NCBI RefSeq assembly: GCF_947495145.1
Contig: NZ_CANLXP010000024.1
Location: forward strand, 1-50,725
DNA length: 50,725 nucleotides
Reading direction: 5' to 3'
Origin: an uncultured Arthrobacter sp.
GTDB taxonomy: Bacteria; Actinomycetota; Actinomycetes; Actinomycetales; Micrococcaceae
Shown: piece after piece, positions 41,885 through 50,713 of the stretch
How the letters are laid out: the number at the start of each line of letters is the position of its first letter
Position numbering within the stretch: the stretch's first letter is position 1
Notes under the pieces: model-generated
Databases searched by the model: none
The model's input: the letters and a program-made list of their open reading frames with translations, nothing else
Told to the model about the DNA's origin: nothing
Translations under genes and position numbers: made by a program

Positions 41885-41927
41885 GGGCCTCCGGGATCAC
41901 CGACGCCTTCGGGAGTACCGGAGGCCC
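41885..41927 (+). terminator. Hairpin between binding-protein and permease genes
   Basis: GGGCCTCCGG (41885-41894) and CCGGAGGCCC (41918-41927) form a 10-bp perfect stem with a 23-nt loop in the 76-bp gap. Such structures usually act as partial terminators or 3' stabilisers that keep binding-protein mRNA in excess over permease mRNA. Confidence 0.55.
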
Positions 41928-41947
41928 CCTCATGGACTGGAATCGTC

Positions 41948-42967
41948 ATGACCACGACACTGAATCGACCGGCAGCCGGCACTCCCGCTGCCAGTAAAAC
42001 TGCACCGACCTTCCGTCAGCGCCTGAATGTCCTCGATGTGAAGGCGTCGCCGTACCTCTATATAGCCCCGTTCTTTCTCCTGTTCGGGCTCGTGGGGCTC
42101 TTCCCCCTCGGCTACACCTTCGTTGTCTCCCTCTTCGACTGGCACCTATTGAAGGGTCAGGGCGAGTTTGTGGGCCTGGGGAACTTTGTCGAGGTGCTGC
42201 AGGACAGGTTCTTCTGGAACTCACTGTTCAACACCGTGAGCATCTTCCTGCTCTCCACCATCCCGCAGCTGGTGGTCGCGACCGCAATCGCAGCAGTTCT
42301 GGACCAGAACCTGCGCGCCAAGACGTTCTGGCGCATGAGCATCCTGCTCCCATACATCGTTACTCCGGTAGCGGTTGCCATGATTTTCGCGAACATGTTC
42401 GGCGAGCAGTACGGGCTCATCAACAACATTTTGGCCAGCATGGGTATTGACCGGATCATGTGGATGAACGAGACCCTGCCCAGCCACATCGCCATTGCCA
42501 CCATGGTGAACTGGCGCTGGACCGGCTACAACGCGCTAATCCTTCTCGCGGCCATGCAGGCCGTGCCGCGGGACATCTACGAATCCGCCGCCATTGACGG
42601 CGCCGGGCCGTTCCGCCGCTTCTTCAGCATGACCCTGCCGAGCATCCGCCCCACCATGATCTTCGTGGTCATCACCGCAACCATCGGTGGCCTGCAGATC
42701 TTCACCGAACCCAAGCTCTACGATCCCAGGAGCGCCGGTGGAACCGCACGCCAGTTCCAGACCACCGTTCTCTACCTGTGGGAAATGGCGTTCCAGCACC
42801 AGAACTTCGGCAAGGCTGCGACCATCGCGTGGCTTCTGTTCCTCATCATCGTCCTGTTCGGCATCGTCAACTGGCTGATCTCGCGGCGCATTGCGACCAC
42901 CGGAGACGCACCTGCAAACAGACGTCAGAGGCGCGCGGGATTATCGACAGCAAGGAGTGGGAAATGA
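41948..42967 (+). CDS. ABC sugar transporter permease 1 (MalF/CebF type)
   Basis: 339 residues with six predicted helices. N-terminal YIAPFFLLFGLVGLFPLGYTF is typical of family-1 sugar permeases. The EAA loop reads ESAAIDGAGPFRRFFSMTLP and contacts the ATPase. It pairs with the next permease, whose ATG overlaps this stop as ATGA. Confidence 0.93.
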   Translation: MTTTLNRPAAGTPAASKTAPTFRQRLNVLDVKASPYLYIAPFFLLFGLVGLFPLGYTFVVSLFDWHLLKGQGEFVGLGNFVEVLQDRFFWNSLFNTVSIFLLSTIPQLVVATAIAAVLDQNLRAKTFWRMSILLPYIVTPVAVAMIFANMFGEQYGLINNILASMGIDRIMWMNETLPSHIAIATMVNWRWTGYNALILLAAMQAVPRDIYESAAIDGAGPFRRFFSMTLPSIRPTMIFVVITATIGGLQIFTEPKLYDPRSAGGTARQFQTTVLYLWEMAFQHQNFGKAATIAWLLFLIIVLFGIVNWLISRRIATTGDAPANRRQRRAGLSTARSGK

Positions 42968-43863
42968 CCGTCATCGACAGGACGCAGACAACTGACCGCA
43001 AGAAAAGTGCGCGCCCGCCGGTTCTGCGGAAGAAGCTGTTCGGCAACGGGCACCGTCCTGGGTTCCTTACCTACGGATTGCTGTTTGCGTTCTTCCTCGC
43101 CTCGGCGTATCCGTTGTGGTGGTCCGTCATCATCGGCAGCCGGTCCAATTCGGCACTAGCCGGAACCTGGCCACCGCTCCTGCCTGGCGGCAACTTCTGG
43201 ACGAATGTCGGCGAAGTATTCGACACCATTCCGTTCTGGCTCGCACTGGGCAACAGTGTTCTGATTTCCGGAATCATCACCATCTCGGTTGTGTCCTTCT
43301 CGACCCTTGCCGGCTACTCCTTCGCAAAGCTTCGCTTCAGGGGCAGGAACGGCCTCATGGTGGCGGTGATCGCCACCATGGCCATCCCCACCCAGTTGGG
43401 CATCATCCCGCTGTTCATGATGATGCGGACCCTGGGCTGGACCGGCGAGATCGGCGCCGTCGTCGTTCCCACGCTCGTGACTGCGTTCGGTGTGTTCTTC
43501 ATGCGCCAGTACCTCGTGGACGTCATTCCCGACGAGCTGATTGAATCCGCGCGCATGGATGGGGCGTCCATGATCTCCACCTTCTGGCATGTGGCACTTC
43601 CCGCCGCACGGCCCGCGATGGCGATTCTTGGCCTCTTCACCTTCATGACCGCCTGGACGGATTTCCTCTGGCCACTGCTGGTGCTCGACGCCGGTAACCC
43701 CACCCTGCAGACGGCCCTGAGCCAACTGCAGGCCGCCCGGTACGTCGATTACTCGATCGTGCTCACCGGAGCGATTCTCGCAACACTTCCCCTGCTGGCG
43801 CTCTTCGTCGTCGCAGGCCGACAACTCATATCAGGAATCATGCAAGGAGCAGTGAAAGGCTAA
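42964..43863 (+). CDS. ABC sugar transporter permease 2 (MalG/CebG type)
   Basis: 299 residues from ATG 42964, with GGAG upstream and a 4-bp overlap with permease 1. Six helices; EAA loop ESARMDGASMISTFWHVALP; the C-terminus ending SGIMQGAVKG is typical of MalG-like subunits. Longer in-frame sequence upstream overlaps permease 1 and was rejected. Its TAA stop overlaps the GH1 start codon (TAATG). Confidence 0.93.
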   Translation: MTVIDRTQTTDRKKSARPPVLRKKLFGNGHRPGFLTYGLLFAFFLASAYPLWWSVIIGSRSNSALAGTWPPLLPGGNFWTNVGEVFDTIPFWLALGNSVLISGIITISVVSFSTLAGYSFAKLRFRGRNGLMVAVIATMAIPTQLGIIPLFMMMRTLGWTGEIGAVVVPTLVTAFGVFFMRQYLVDVIPDELIESARMDGASMISTFWHVALPAARPAMAILGLFTFMTAWTDFLWPLLVLDAGNPTLQTALSQLQAARYVDYSIVLTGAILATLPLLALFVVAGRQLISGIMQGAVKG

Positions 43864-45362
43864 TGCCACTCGACGCAACACACCGCGGACCCATCAGCGG
43901 TGAACCCGTTCCCGGGAACGCGACCAGAACCTGGCCCGAGGGATTCCTCTGGGGATCAGCCACCGCAGCAGCCCAGGTCGAAGGGGCAAGCCATCAGGGC
44001 GGCAAGGAAGATTCTGTCTGGGACGCCTTCGCCCGCGTACCCGGGGCTATCGCGCACGGTGACACCTTGAAGGATGCGGTTCAGCACTACGACCGCATGC
44101 CCGAAGACGTTCGCATCATGAAGGAGCTCGGGCTGGGCTCCTACCGGTTCTCCACCAGCTGGGCGCGGGTCCGGCCGGGGGACCGGGGTCCCAACCCGGA
44201 AGGCCTCGACTTCTACTCACGGCTGGTCGATGAACTGCTCGAAGCCGGCATCCTTCCCTGGCTGACCCTCTACCACTGGGACCTGCCGCAGGCCCTCGAG
44301 GAAAAGGGCGGCTGGGCGAACCGCGACACCGCGTACCGCTTTGTGGACTACGCGAACGACGTCTATTCGGCACTGGGCGACCGGGTGCAGCACTGGACCA
44401 CGTTCAATGAACCGTTCTGCTCCTCGCTGCTCGGCTACGCCGCCGGAGTGCATGCGCCGGGCCGGCAGGAACCGCGGGCAGCCGTTGCCGCAATCCATCA
44501 CCAGCACCTGGCGCACGGCCTGGCAGTCAACGCCCTTCGATCCAGCGGAGCCGAGCAGGTCGGCATCACGCTCAACCTGAGCAACTCGATCCCGAAGGAT
44601 CACGCGGACCCCGTCGACCTCGATGCCGCGCGCCGGTTCGATTCCCTCCAGAACCGCATCTTCCTCGACCCGATCCTGCGCGGAGCGTACCCAGAGGACA
44701 CCCTCGCGGACCTCGAGCAGTTCGGCATCCGGGACGTCATCCAGTTCGGTGATCTCGAGATCATCGGCACGCCCATCGACTTCCTCGGCGTCAACCACTA
44801 CCACGACGACCTCATCAGCGGTCACCCGACCGAGGGCGGCGACGGCCACTCCGGCGGTACCACCCGCAAGACGTCGTCATGCTGGATCGGCTCGGAGGAC
44901 ATCGCCTTCCCCAGCCGCGGCCTGCCGCGCACAGCAATGAACTGGGAAGTAAACCCGGACGGGCTCCGGAAACTGCTGGTCCGCGTGGGCGAGGAGTACC
45001 CCACCCTCCCGCCGCTGTACGTGACGGAGAACGGCGCAGCGTACGACGACGTCGTCAGCAGCGACGGTGCGGTACACGACACCGAGCGCACCCAGTTCGT
45101 GCTCGACCATGTGGCTGCGGTCGGCGAGGCGATCGACGCCGGCGCGGACGTGCGCGGCTACTTCGTCTGGTCCCTGCTCGACAACTTCGAATGGTCCTGG
45201 GGCTATGGCAAGCGCTTCGGGATTGTCCGGGTGGATTACAACTCGTTCGAGCGGACCATCAAGGACAGCGGCCATGCCTACCGGCAGCTGATCAGCTCGG
45301 CGAGGGCCAACGGGGAGGTGGAGCAGTCAAGGGTGCAGGTACTCACGCCGTCAGGAGCCTGA
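43863..45362 (+). CDS. GH1 beta-glucosidase
   Basis: 499 residues. GH1 signatures: N-terminal FLWGSATAAAQVEGA, acid/base E183 in TFNEP, nucleophile E389 in VTENGAAYDD, and the aglycone-site segment SLLDNFEWSWGYGKRFGIV. It hydrolyses imported cellobiose or other beta-glucosides to glucose in the cytoplasm (no signal peptide). It is fused translationally to the transport operon by a one-base stop/start overlap. Beta-galactosidase side activity is common in the family. Confidence 0.93.
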   Translation: MPLDATHRGPISGEPVPGNATRTWPEGFLWGSATAAAQVEGASHQGGKEDSVWDAFARVPGAIAHGDTLKDAVQHYDRMPEDVRIMKELGLGSYRFSTSWARVRPGDRGPNPEGLDFYSRLVDELLEAGILPWLTLYHWDLPQALEEKGGWANRDTAYRFVDYANDVYSALGDRVQHWTTFNEPFCSSLLGYAAGVHAPGRQEPRAAVAAIHHQHLAHGLAVNALRSSGAEQVGITLNLSNSIPKDHADPVDLDAARRFDSLQNRIFLDPILRGAYPEDTLADLEQFGIRDVIQFGDLEIIGTPIDFLGVNHYHDDLISGHPTEGGDGHSGGTTRKTSSCWIGSEDIAFPSRGLPRTAMNWEVNPDGLRKLLVRVGEEYPTLPPLYVTENGAAYDDVVSSDGAVHDTERTQFVLDHVAAVGEAIDAGADVRGYFVWSLLDNFEWSWGYGKRFGIVRVDYNSFERTIKDSGHAYRQLISSARANGEVEQSRVQVLTPSGA

Positions 45363-45412
45363 GCCAACCTAGACTGGATCCAAAGGTTCCAGCACCATGC
45401 ACGGAGATGATT

Positions 45413-46432
45413 GTGAAGACAGACGCAAGCCGGTCGCGGCCCGCGCCGACCCTCGAAATGGTGGCCGCGCTGGCCGGCGTCTCACGATCAACGGTGTCCC
45501 GGGTGGTCAACGATGCACCGAACGTTGACCCGGACATCGTGAAGTCCGTCGAGAAAGCCATTTCGACTCTCAACTACATCCCCAACCGTGCCGCACGCTC
45601 CCTTGCGAGCAGGCGTACCAACTCGGTTGCGGTGGTAGTGCCGGAGTCAACCTCGAAGGTGTTTGCCGATCCCTTCTTCGCCACCCTGGTGGAAGGGATC
45701 GCGCAGACGCTGGTTGAAACGAAGTACACCCTCAACCTGATCGTTTCGTCCGAAGCGCGGCCGGAGAAGACCAGAAGCTACCTGCTTGGCGGCAACGTCG
45801 ACGGCGCGCTGGTGGTCTCCCACCACAGCGGTGACAACTCCTGGACCAGGATCAGCGATTCCCTTCCGGTGGTTTTCGCCGGGCGCCCCTTCCGGGGGGA
45901 AAGCGACAGCTACTACGTTGAGGTGGACAACCAGGCGGCGGCGGAGCGGGCCACGCAGCACCTGATCGAGATCGGACGGACGTCCATCGCCACGATCGCC
46001 GGTCCCCAGGACATGTATCCGGGGATCGACCGGTTGCGCGGCTGGGAGACGGCGTTGCGCTCCGCCCGGTTGGATACTTCACTCGTGGAGTTCGGTGACT
46101 TCACCCAGGCATCCGGCAGGGCGGCGATGCACAAGCTTCTTGACCGGGGCCAGAAGATCGACGGGCTCTTCACCGCCAATGACCAGATGGCTGCCGGCGC
46201 CTACTCGGTTCTCGCTGAACGCAACGTCACCATCCCGGGTGACATCGCCGTCGTCGGCTTCGATGATGACTCCTTCGCCACCTCGGTGACACCGTCACTG
46301 ACCACCATTCACCATCCCATTGTCGAAATGGGGCACCGGATGGCCGACATTCTCCTCTCGCTCATCGAGGGCGGCCCGGCCGAACGGGTGAACCGCCTGC
46401 CTACCTCACTGGTGGTCAGGGATTCCACCTAA
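45413..46432 (+). CDS. LacI family regulator, probable CebR-like repressor of the beta-glucoside operon
   Basis: 339 residues from GTG 45413, chosen over ATG 45407 because GGAG lies 6 nt before the GTG. LacI HTH: TLEMVAALAGVSRSTVSRVV with the hinge IPNRAARSLASRRTNSVAVV. The periplasmic-binding-protein-like effector domain follows, with FAGRPF, TANDQMAAGAYSVL and VVGFDDDSFATSVTPSLTTI. It follows the GH1 gene by 50 bp. The paired operators at 40369-40384 and 40425-40440 are the natural targets. The inducer is probably cellobiose or a related disaccharide. Confidence 0.92.
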   Translation: MKTDASRSRPAPTLEMVAALAGVSRSTVSRVVNDAPNVDPDIVKSVEKAISTLNYIPNRAARSLASRRTNSVAVVVPESTSKVFADPFFATLVEGIAQTLVETKYTLNLIVSSEARPEKTRSYLLGGNVDGALVVSHHSGDNSWTRISDSLPVVFAGRPFRGESDSYYVEVDNQAAAERATQHLIEIGRTSIATIAGPQDMYPGIDRLRGWETALRSARLDTSLVEFGDFTQASGRAAMHKLLDRGQKIDGLFTANDQMAAGAYSVLAERNVTIPGDIAVVGFDDDSFATSVTPSLTTIHHPIVEMGHRMADILLSLIEGGPAERVNRLPTSLVVRDST

Positions 46433-46450
46433 CCTCCCAAACCTTCCCCC

Positions 46451-46514
46451 CGTTCATTTGTCAGGACACACCCCGTATGGCGCCTCATAAGGGGCGTGTC
46501 CTGCCAAATGAACG
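46451..46514. repeat. Long imperfect inverted repeat (24-bp arms)
   Basis: Arms 46451-46474 and 46491-46514 are complementary at 22 of 24 positions, with a 16-nt loop that contains GGCGCC. The arms start CGTTCATTTG and contain CAGGACAC. It follows the LacI stop by 18 bp, so it may be a strong terminator. Its size and intergenic position also fit an interspersed palindromic element. Confidence 0.65.
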
Positions 46515-46541
46515 CGGAAGGGGCACATAAACCTAAGGAAA

Positions 46542-47621
46542 ATGATGCGCCAACACATCCTGCCCGTCCCGCCGTGCGCTGAACCTGGAGTCGACCCTCT
46601 CGCAGCCACCGGGAAGAACCTCCGTTGGGGCGTTGTTGCTCCGGGCCAGATAGCCCGGCGGGTCACCGCGGACATCGCTCTGCTCGAAGACTCGGTGCTG
46701 CAGGCCGTGAGCTCGCGCAGCGAGGCGAACGCGGCGAATTTCGCCGAAGAGTTCGGGTTCATCTCCAGCTACTCGGATTCGAACGGCGTGAGCGGCTACC
46801 AGCACCTGTTCAACGATCCGAACGTGGACGTGGTCTACATCGCGACGCCGCACAGCCAGCACCGGGAGGTGGCGGAAGCTGCCCTGACCGCGGGCAAGCA
46901 CGTACTGTGCGAGAAGCCTTTCACCGTCAACGCCGCGGAAGCCCGGGCGCTCGCCGAGGTTGCCGCGGCCAACGGCGTCTTCCTGATGGAAGCGGTGTGG
47001 ACGCGCTTCCTGCCGAGTATCAACCGGGCATGGGACATCATCGGATCTGGAGAGCTGGGGGAGATCCGTTGGGTCCAGGCCGATCTGGGTTTTGTCTCCG
47101 CCTACGACCGGAACTCCCGTCTCTGGGATCCGGCAGCCGGCGGCGGCGCGCTGCTGGATCTCGCGGTCTACCCGCTGACGTGGGCGCTCGGAGCGCTGGG
47201 GTTTCCTGCGCACACCGCAGCACAGGCCACACTGACCGACGACGGCGTGGACATGGGCAACGTACTCACGCTCTCCTATGAAAACGGGGCGAACGCCCAA
47301 CTGATCACGTCGATTGTGGCCGCTTGCCCGGGAACCGCAACCGTCAGCGGCAGCGCTGGATGGCTGAAAGCGTCAACGCCGCAGTGCAATCCTTCCGACC
47401 TCACCATTACGACGACGGACGGCCGCTCCCGCGTCGAAGCGTTCGAGCAGATCGGAAGCAACTATGTGTACCAGCTTCGTGAAGTCACCCGGTGCATCCA
47501 GGACGGGCTGACCGAAAGCCCCACTATGCCGTGGGCGCATTCGATTGCCACGATGGCGCTGCTCGATGACATCCGCGAACAGGTCGGCATCCGGTACGCG
47601 AGCGACCAGGTCACGGTGTAG
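46542..47621 (+). CDS. Gfo/Idh/MocA family oxidoreductase
   Basis: 359 residues with AAGGAAA before the ATG. The Rossmann domain (LRWGVVAPGQIARRV) and the dihydrodiol/sugar dehydrogenase signature CEKPFTVNAAEA, followed by LMEAVWTRFLPSI, place it with dimeric dihydrodiol dehydrogenase-like and glucose-fructose oxidoreductase-like enzymes. The start may be a little internal, as the first 27 residues are poorly conserved in type. It probably oxidises or reduces a sugar from the surrounding glycoside pathway with NAD(P)(H). It is separated from the LacI gene by the large inverted repeat and so is probably transcribed on its own. Confidence 0.87.
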   Translation: MMRQHILPVPPCAEPGVDPLAATGKNLRWGVVAPGQIARRVTADIALLEDSVLQAVSSRSEANAANFAEEFGFISSYSDSNGVSGYQHLFNDPNVDVVYIATPHSQHREVAEAALTAGKHVLCEKPFTVNAAEARALAEVAAANGVFLMEAVWTRFLPSINRAWDIIGSGELGEIRWVQADLGFVSAYDRNSRLWDPAAGGGALLDLAVYPLTWALGALGFPAHTAAQATLTDDGVDMGNVLTLSYENGANAQLITSIVAACPGTATVSGSAGWLKASTPQCNPSDLTITTTDGRSRVEAFEQIGSNYVYQLREVTRCIQDGLTESPTMPWAHSIATMALLDDIREQVGIRYASDQVTV

Positions 47622-47644
47622 TTCGCGCCAGAGCGCCGGTAGGT

Positions 47645-48643
47645 TCAGGACGAGCGCTCCATCTCGCGCCGCGCGCAGGTGAGCGCGTCGGTGCCGGCAC
47701 CGGCTGCTTCCAGCGCGAGCAGGCCGGCGCCCACAATCGGGGGTGCGGTCACCAGGTGCGAGTGGGCGTTGGGTGCCTGTTCCTCGAGGCCCAACTCGAT
47801 CCGGGTAAGGAGTCGGCTGTCGTTCGCGGCCAACACCCCTCCGCCGAGAATGACGGGAACCTGGACATGGAGCAAATGCAGACGCCGAAGCGCAGTGACT
47901 GCCAGGACAACAATCTCATCGGCTTGGCGGTCGATTACTGATGCGGCGACTTCGTCGCCTGCCGTTGAGGCGGTGAACAAAACGGGAGTGAGGTCAGCAA
48001 CCGAACGCGCGGGTATACGCCCGAGGTGTATGGCTTCGATGACTTCGCGCACGGTGCCCAGGTTGTAGGCCGTCGGAACCAACCGGTCCAAGGATGTCCG
48101 CGGCCCCCTGCCGTCTTCTGACCTGGCCGCGTGCCACAGTGCGGCTGCGCCGAGGTCCCCACCGCCGCCCCAGTCTCCCGACAGCAGGCCGAGGGCGGGG
48201 AACCGGGCCGTCCGGCCATCTGCCCTCACCCCCACAGCATTGATTCCCGTTCCACAGACCACGGCTACCGCATCCGGGCTGTCGGTTCCGGCCCTGAGGA
48301 GGGCAAAGAGGTCATTGTCGACGACCGCTCGTCTTCCATCGGCTCCTCGTGCCCAGGCGTCTTCGGCGATGGCCGAGGAGAATTGCTCAATCTCAACCGG
48401 GAGGTCCATACCGGCAAGATAGACGCTTGTCTGCAGCAGCGACCGGTTCCCGCTAACCTCCAATGCCTCGGTGGCGAGCGCCCGGACCACCGCTACAGAC
48501 TCGTCGAGGCCTACCGTTTGGGGATTCGCGCCACCGCCACGCGCGTGAAAGACCATCTCGCCCTCAAGCGAAAGAACTGCGAGGTCTGTCTTGGAACCGC
48601 CGCCGTCAATGCCGATGACAACAGGGCAGCCGAGCTGGCTCAC
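47645..48643 (-). CDS. BadF/BadG-type sugar kinase, probable N-acetylglucosamine kinase
   Basis: 332 residues from GTG 48643, which overlaps the GH4 stop as GTGA; a GTG 9 nt upstream is possible. ASKHA fold: phosphate-1 motif GIDGGGSKTDLAVL, connect and phosphate-2 segments VVCGTGINAVGV and LLSGDWGGGGDLGAAAL, and adenosine motif VILGGGVLAAN. The family contains N-acetylglucosamine and glucosamine kinases. Coupling to a GH4 enzyme suggests phosphorylation of a sugar released from, or preparing, its substrate. Actual substrate unresolved. Confidence 0.85.
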   Translation of the reverse strand: MSQLGCPVVIGIDGGGSKTDLAVLSLEGEMVFHARGGGANPQTVGLDESVAVVRALATEALEVSGNRSLLQTSVYLAGMDLPVEIEQFSSAIAEDAWARGADGRRAVVDNDLFALLRAGTDSPDAVAVVCGTGINAVGVRADGRTARFPALGLLSGDWGGGGDLGAAALWHAARSEDGRGPRTSLDRLVPTAYNLGTVREVIEAIHLGRIPARSVADLTPVLFTASTAGDEVAASVIDRQADEIVVLAVTALRRLHLLHVQVPVILGGGVLAANDSRLLTRIELGLEEQAPNAHSHLVTAPPIVGAGLLALEAAGAGTDALTCARREMERSS

Positions 48644-49911
48644 CGGGCCCACGCCAGGTGCTCGCGGTTGGCTGCCAGCAGCGAGTCCGTGAGCTTCTCC
48701 GCCTTGTCGAACTGGCCAACGAGCGGGTGCGCGAGCATCGCCCTGGCGACCCGCTCCCGCCCGCCGTGAAGGGCTGCGTCGAGGGCAAGCCGCTCATAGG
48801 TGGCGACGTGGCTGATCAAAGCAACCATGTCATCGGGCAGGGATTCGACCGGAGCCACCGTCAGCCCGTCCGGCCCGATGACGGCAGGTACTTCGATCAC
48901 ATGGTCATCCGGCAGGAATGGCAGGGTGCCGTCGTTTCGCACATTGACTACCTGTCTGTCGCCCCGCCCGGACGTCAGTGAAGACATGAGGTCGACTGCC
49001 GCTTCCGAGTAGAACGCCCCGCCCCTCAGCGAGAGTTCTTCCGGCTTCGTATCCAGCGCCGGGTCTGCGTACTTTTCAAGCAGCGACTGCTCCACTTCCA
49101 TGACAGCCTGCGCGCGGGACGGCTGGCTCAGCTGATTTCGAAGCACTTCGTCGTGGCTGTAGAAGTACCGCAGGTAGTAGGAGGGAATGGCTTTCTGCAG
49201 CCGCAGCAAAGCGGGCGGCAGCTGCACCTCCCGGGCCACATCCTCAAGGTGCTGCTCAAGGATCCGGGGGAGGACATCCACCTGGCGCCCGTCAGTGTCA
49301 AGGAGCACTCCGAGTTCCCAGGTGAGGTGGTTGAGGCCTACGTGGTCCAGAGAGATTTGGTTATGGTCGACGTTCAGGAGCGCAGCAAACCTGCGCTGGA
49401 AACCGATGGCCACATTGCACAGGCCAACCGCCCGGTGGCCCGCCTGCAGAAGGGCACGGGTGACTATTCCCACCGGATTCGTGAAGTCAATGATCCAGGC
49501 GTCCGGCTTCGCCCTCTTTCGGACCACCTCCGCAATGTCCAGCACCACCGGCACGGTCCGGAGCGCCTTGGCAAAGCCGCCCGGGCCAGTAGTCTCCTGA
49601 CCTATGCAGCAGGCTTCGTGGGGAAACGTCTCATCGCCGTGGCGGGCGGCCTGACCACCGACGCGCAGCTGCAGGAGAACGACGTCGGCGTCGCTGACAC
49701 CCTCCGCGACGCTGTGCGTGGTCATGATCCTGCCGCTGTGGCCGGCCTTCGCGAAGATCCGGCGGGACAGTCCCGAGACCAGTTCGAGCCTCGCAGGGTC
49801 TGGGTCAATGAGCCATAGTTCTTCGATGGGCAGCAGCTGCCTCAGGCGGGCGAAGCCGTCCACCAGTTCCGGCGTGTAGGTTGATCCGCCGCCCACGACA
49901 GCAACTTTCAT
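48640..49911 (-). CDS. GH4 family 6-phospho-beta-glucosidase
   Basis: 423 residues from ATG 49911, with GGAAAGGG upstream; the upstream in-frame extension lacks similarity. The NAD motif KVAVVGGGSTYTPELVDGF begins at residue 2. GH4 landmarks: WLIDPDP, LRVGGQAARHGDE, GQETTGPGGFAKALRTVPV, FTNPVGIVTRAL, the Mn-binding Cys-Asn in GLCNVAIG and His in HVGLNHLTW. The enzyme cleaves by an NAD+-dependent oxidation-elimination mechanism and needs Mn2+. No PTS was seen nearby, so the phosphorylated substrate may come from the adjacent kinase. Confidence 0.9.
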   Translation of the reverse strand: MKVAVVGGGSTYTPELVDGFARLRQLLPIEELWLIDPDPARLELVSGLSRRIFAKAGHSGRIMTTHSVAEGVSDADVVLLQLRVGGQAARHGDETFPHEACCIGQETTGPGGFAKALRTVPVVLDIAEVVRKRAKPDAWIIDFTNPVGIVTRALLQAGHRAVGLCNVAIGFQRRFAALLNVDHNQISLDHVGLNHLTWELGVLLDTDGRQVDVLPRILEQHLEDVAREVQLPPALLRLQKAIPSYYLRYFYSHDEVLRNQLSQPSRAQAVMEVEQSLLEKYADPALDTKPEELSLRGGAFYSEAAVDLMSSLTSGRGDRQVVNVRNDGTLPFLPDDHVIEVPAVIGPDGLTVAPVESLPDDMVALISHVATYERLALDAALHGGRERVARAMLAHPLVGQFDKAEKLTDSLLAANREHLAWAR

Positions 49912-49929
49912 GGCTAGCCCTTTCCATTC

Positions 49930-49951
49930 CCCGGGTTTCTTTGTCCCCGGG
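49930..49951. terminator. Short GC hairpin between GNAT and GH4 genes
   Basis: CCCGGG at 49930-49935 and again at 49946-49951 can pair across a 10-nt loop. It lies directly after the stop of the leftward GNAT gene. Weak candidate for its terminator. Confidence 0.35.
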
Positions 49952-50494
49952 TCAGCGGGGCAGCGGCGTGATCCCCTCCGGCGGCGGGTCGGACGCCAGC
50001 CGGGCGTGGGTTTCAACATCGTAGCGGTCCAGGCCGTAGCGCAGCTTCTGCCGTTCGATGCCCTCAGCCTGGAAACCTGCGCGGGTAGCCACCCTGCAGG
50101 AGGCGGGATTATTCACCCGGTGCCCCAGCTCCAGTCGGAAGAGACCCTCCGAGAAGGCCCATTCCGACGCCGCGGCGAGGCCACGGGTGATAAGTCCCTG
50201 TCCGCGGAACTCAGCGCTCAGCCAGTAGGAAACCCAGGCCGTGCTGTGATTGAACTCCATTGAGCTGATGCCGATGTCACCGACAGCGAGGCCGTCGACG
50301 GCCACAGCGAAATGGCGGGCCGAGGCGCTTTCGACTGCCAGTTGCTCCTCGATGTACTGTCCGCACGCTTCAAGGGTGGACAGATTCTGTTGCCCGAACT
50401 GGACGCGTAAGTCATCGCTGCAGGCCACGGTCCGTTGCAGGGCGTCGGCGTCATCGGGCGTCCAGCGCCGGAGAGCTGCATTCGTGGGGTTCAT
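49952..50494 (-). CDS. GNAT family N-acetyltransferase (RimJ/RimL type)
   Basis: 180 residues from ATG 50494, chosen because GGAGGG lies just upstream; a further ATG at 50557 lacks a ribosome site. The GNAT core includes LRRWTPDDADALQR, VGDIGISSMEF, WVSYWLSAEFRGQGLITRGL carrying the acetyl-CoA motif RGQG, and LGHRVNNPASCRVATRAGFQAEG. Such enzymes acetylate ribosomal-protein N-termini or small amines. Substrate unknown. Confidence 0.85.
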   Translation of the reverse strand: MNPTNAALRRWTPDDADALQRTVACSDDLRVQFGQQNLSTLEACGQYIEEQLAVESASARHFAVAVDGLAVGDIGISSMEFNHSTAWVSYWLSAEFRGQGLITRGLAAASEWAFSEGLFRLELGHRVNNPASCRVATRAGFQAEGIERQKLRYGLDRYDVETHARLASDPPPEGITPLPR

Positions 50495-50652
50495 CCGGCC
50501 CTCCAATGGGTCCGCGTCGGCGTGCGTATCGCCTGTTTTCTGTTCCGCGCTCCCCATGGAATCAACCTATCAACAGCGGATGGACTGCGGCGCTATCGCC
50601 CTCGTTCGTCATACGGGCAGGAGGTTCGCGGACCACTTTCTGTGTCTCCGTA

Positions 50653-50713
50653 GTGCCTCAAGTCAATATGCCCGTGAAAGTTGATCGGTGCCTCAGGTAG
50701 GAATGCCCGCGAA
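50653..50713. repeat. Imperfect 26-bp direct repeat at the right edge
   Basis: GTGCCTCAAG...GCCCGTGAA (50653-50678) is repeated as GTGCCTCAGG...GCCCGCGAA (50688-50713), 35 bp apart. The shared parts are GTGCCTCA, AATGCCCG-like or ATATGCCCG and the final GAA. Repeated motifs of this size at a non-coding boundary resemble the terminal repeats of transposons such as IS21-type elements, but the rest of any element would lie beyond the window. Confidence 0.35.

Noticed and set aside
4793..46260. Many copies of GCCGTCGTC / GACGACGGC across the window, considered as a chromosome-organising motif
   Set aside because: The orientation follows the coding strand of the host genes, where it encodes Ala-Val-Val. 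Codon preference explains it, and no replichore-style skew can be judged in 50 kb.
47652..47661. AGCGCTCCAT resembling half of the LacI operator
   Set aside because: It lies inside the coding end of the kinase gene, only one half-site is present, and the codons Met-Glu-Arg-Ser explain it.
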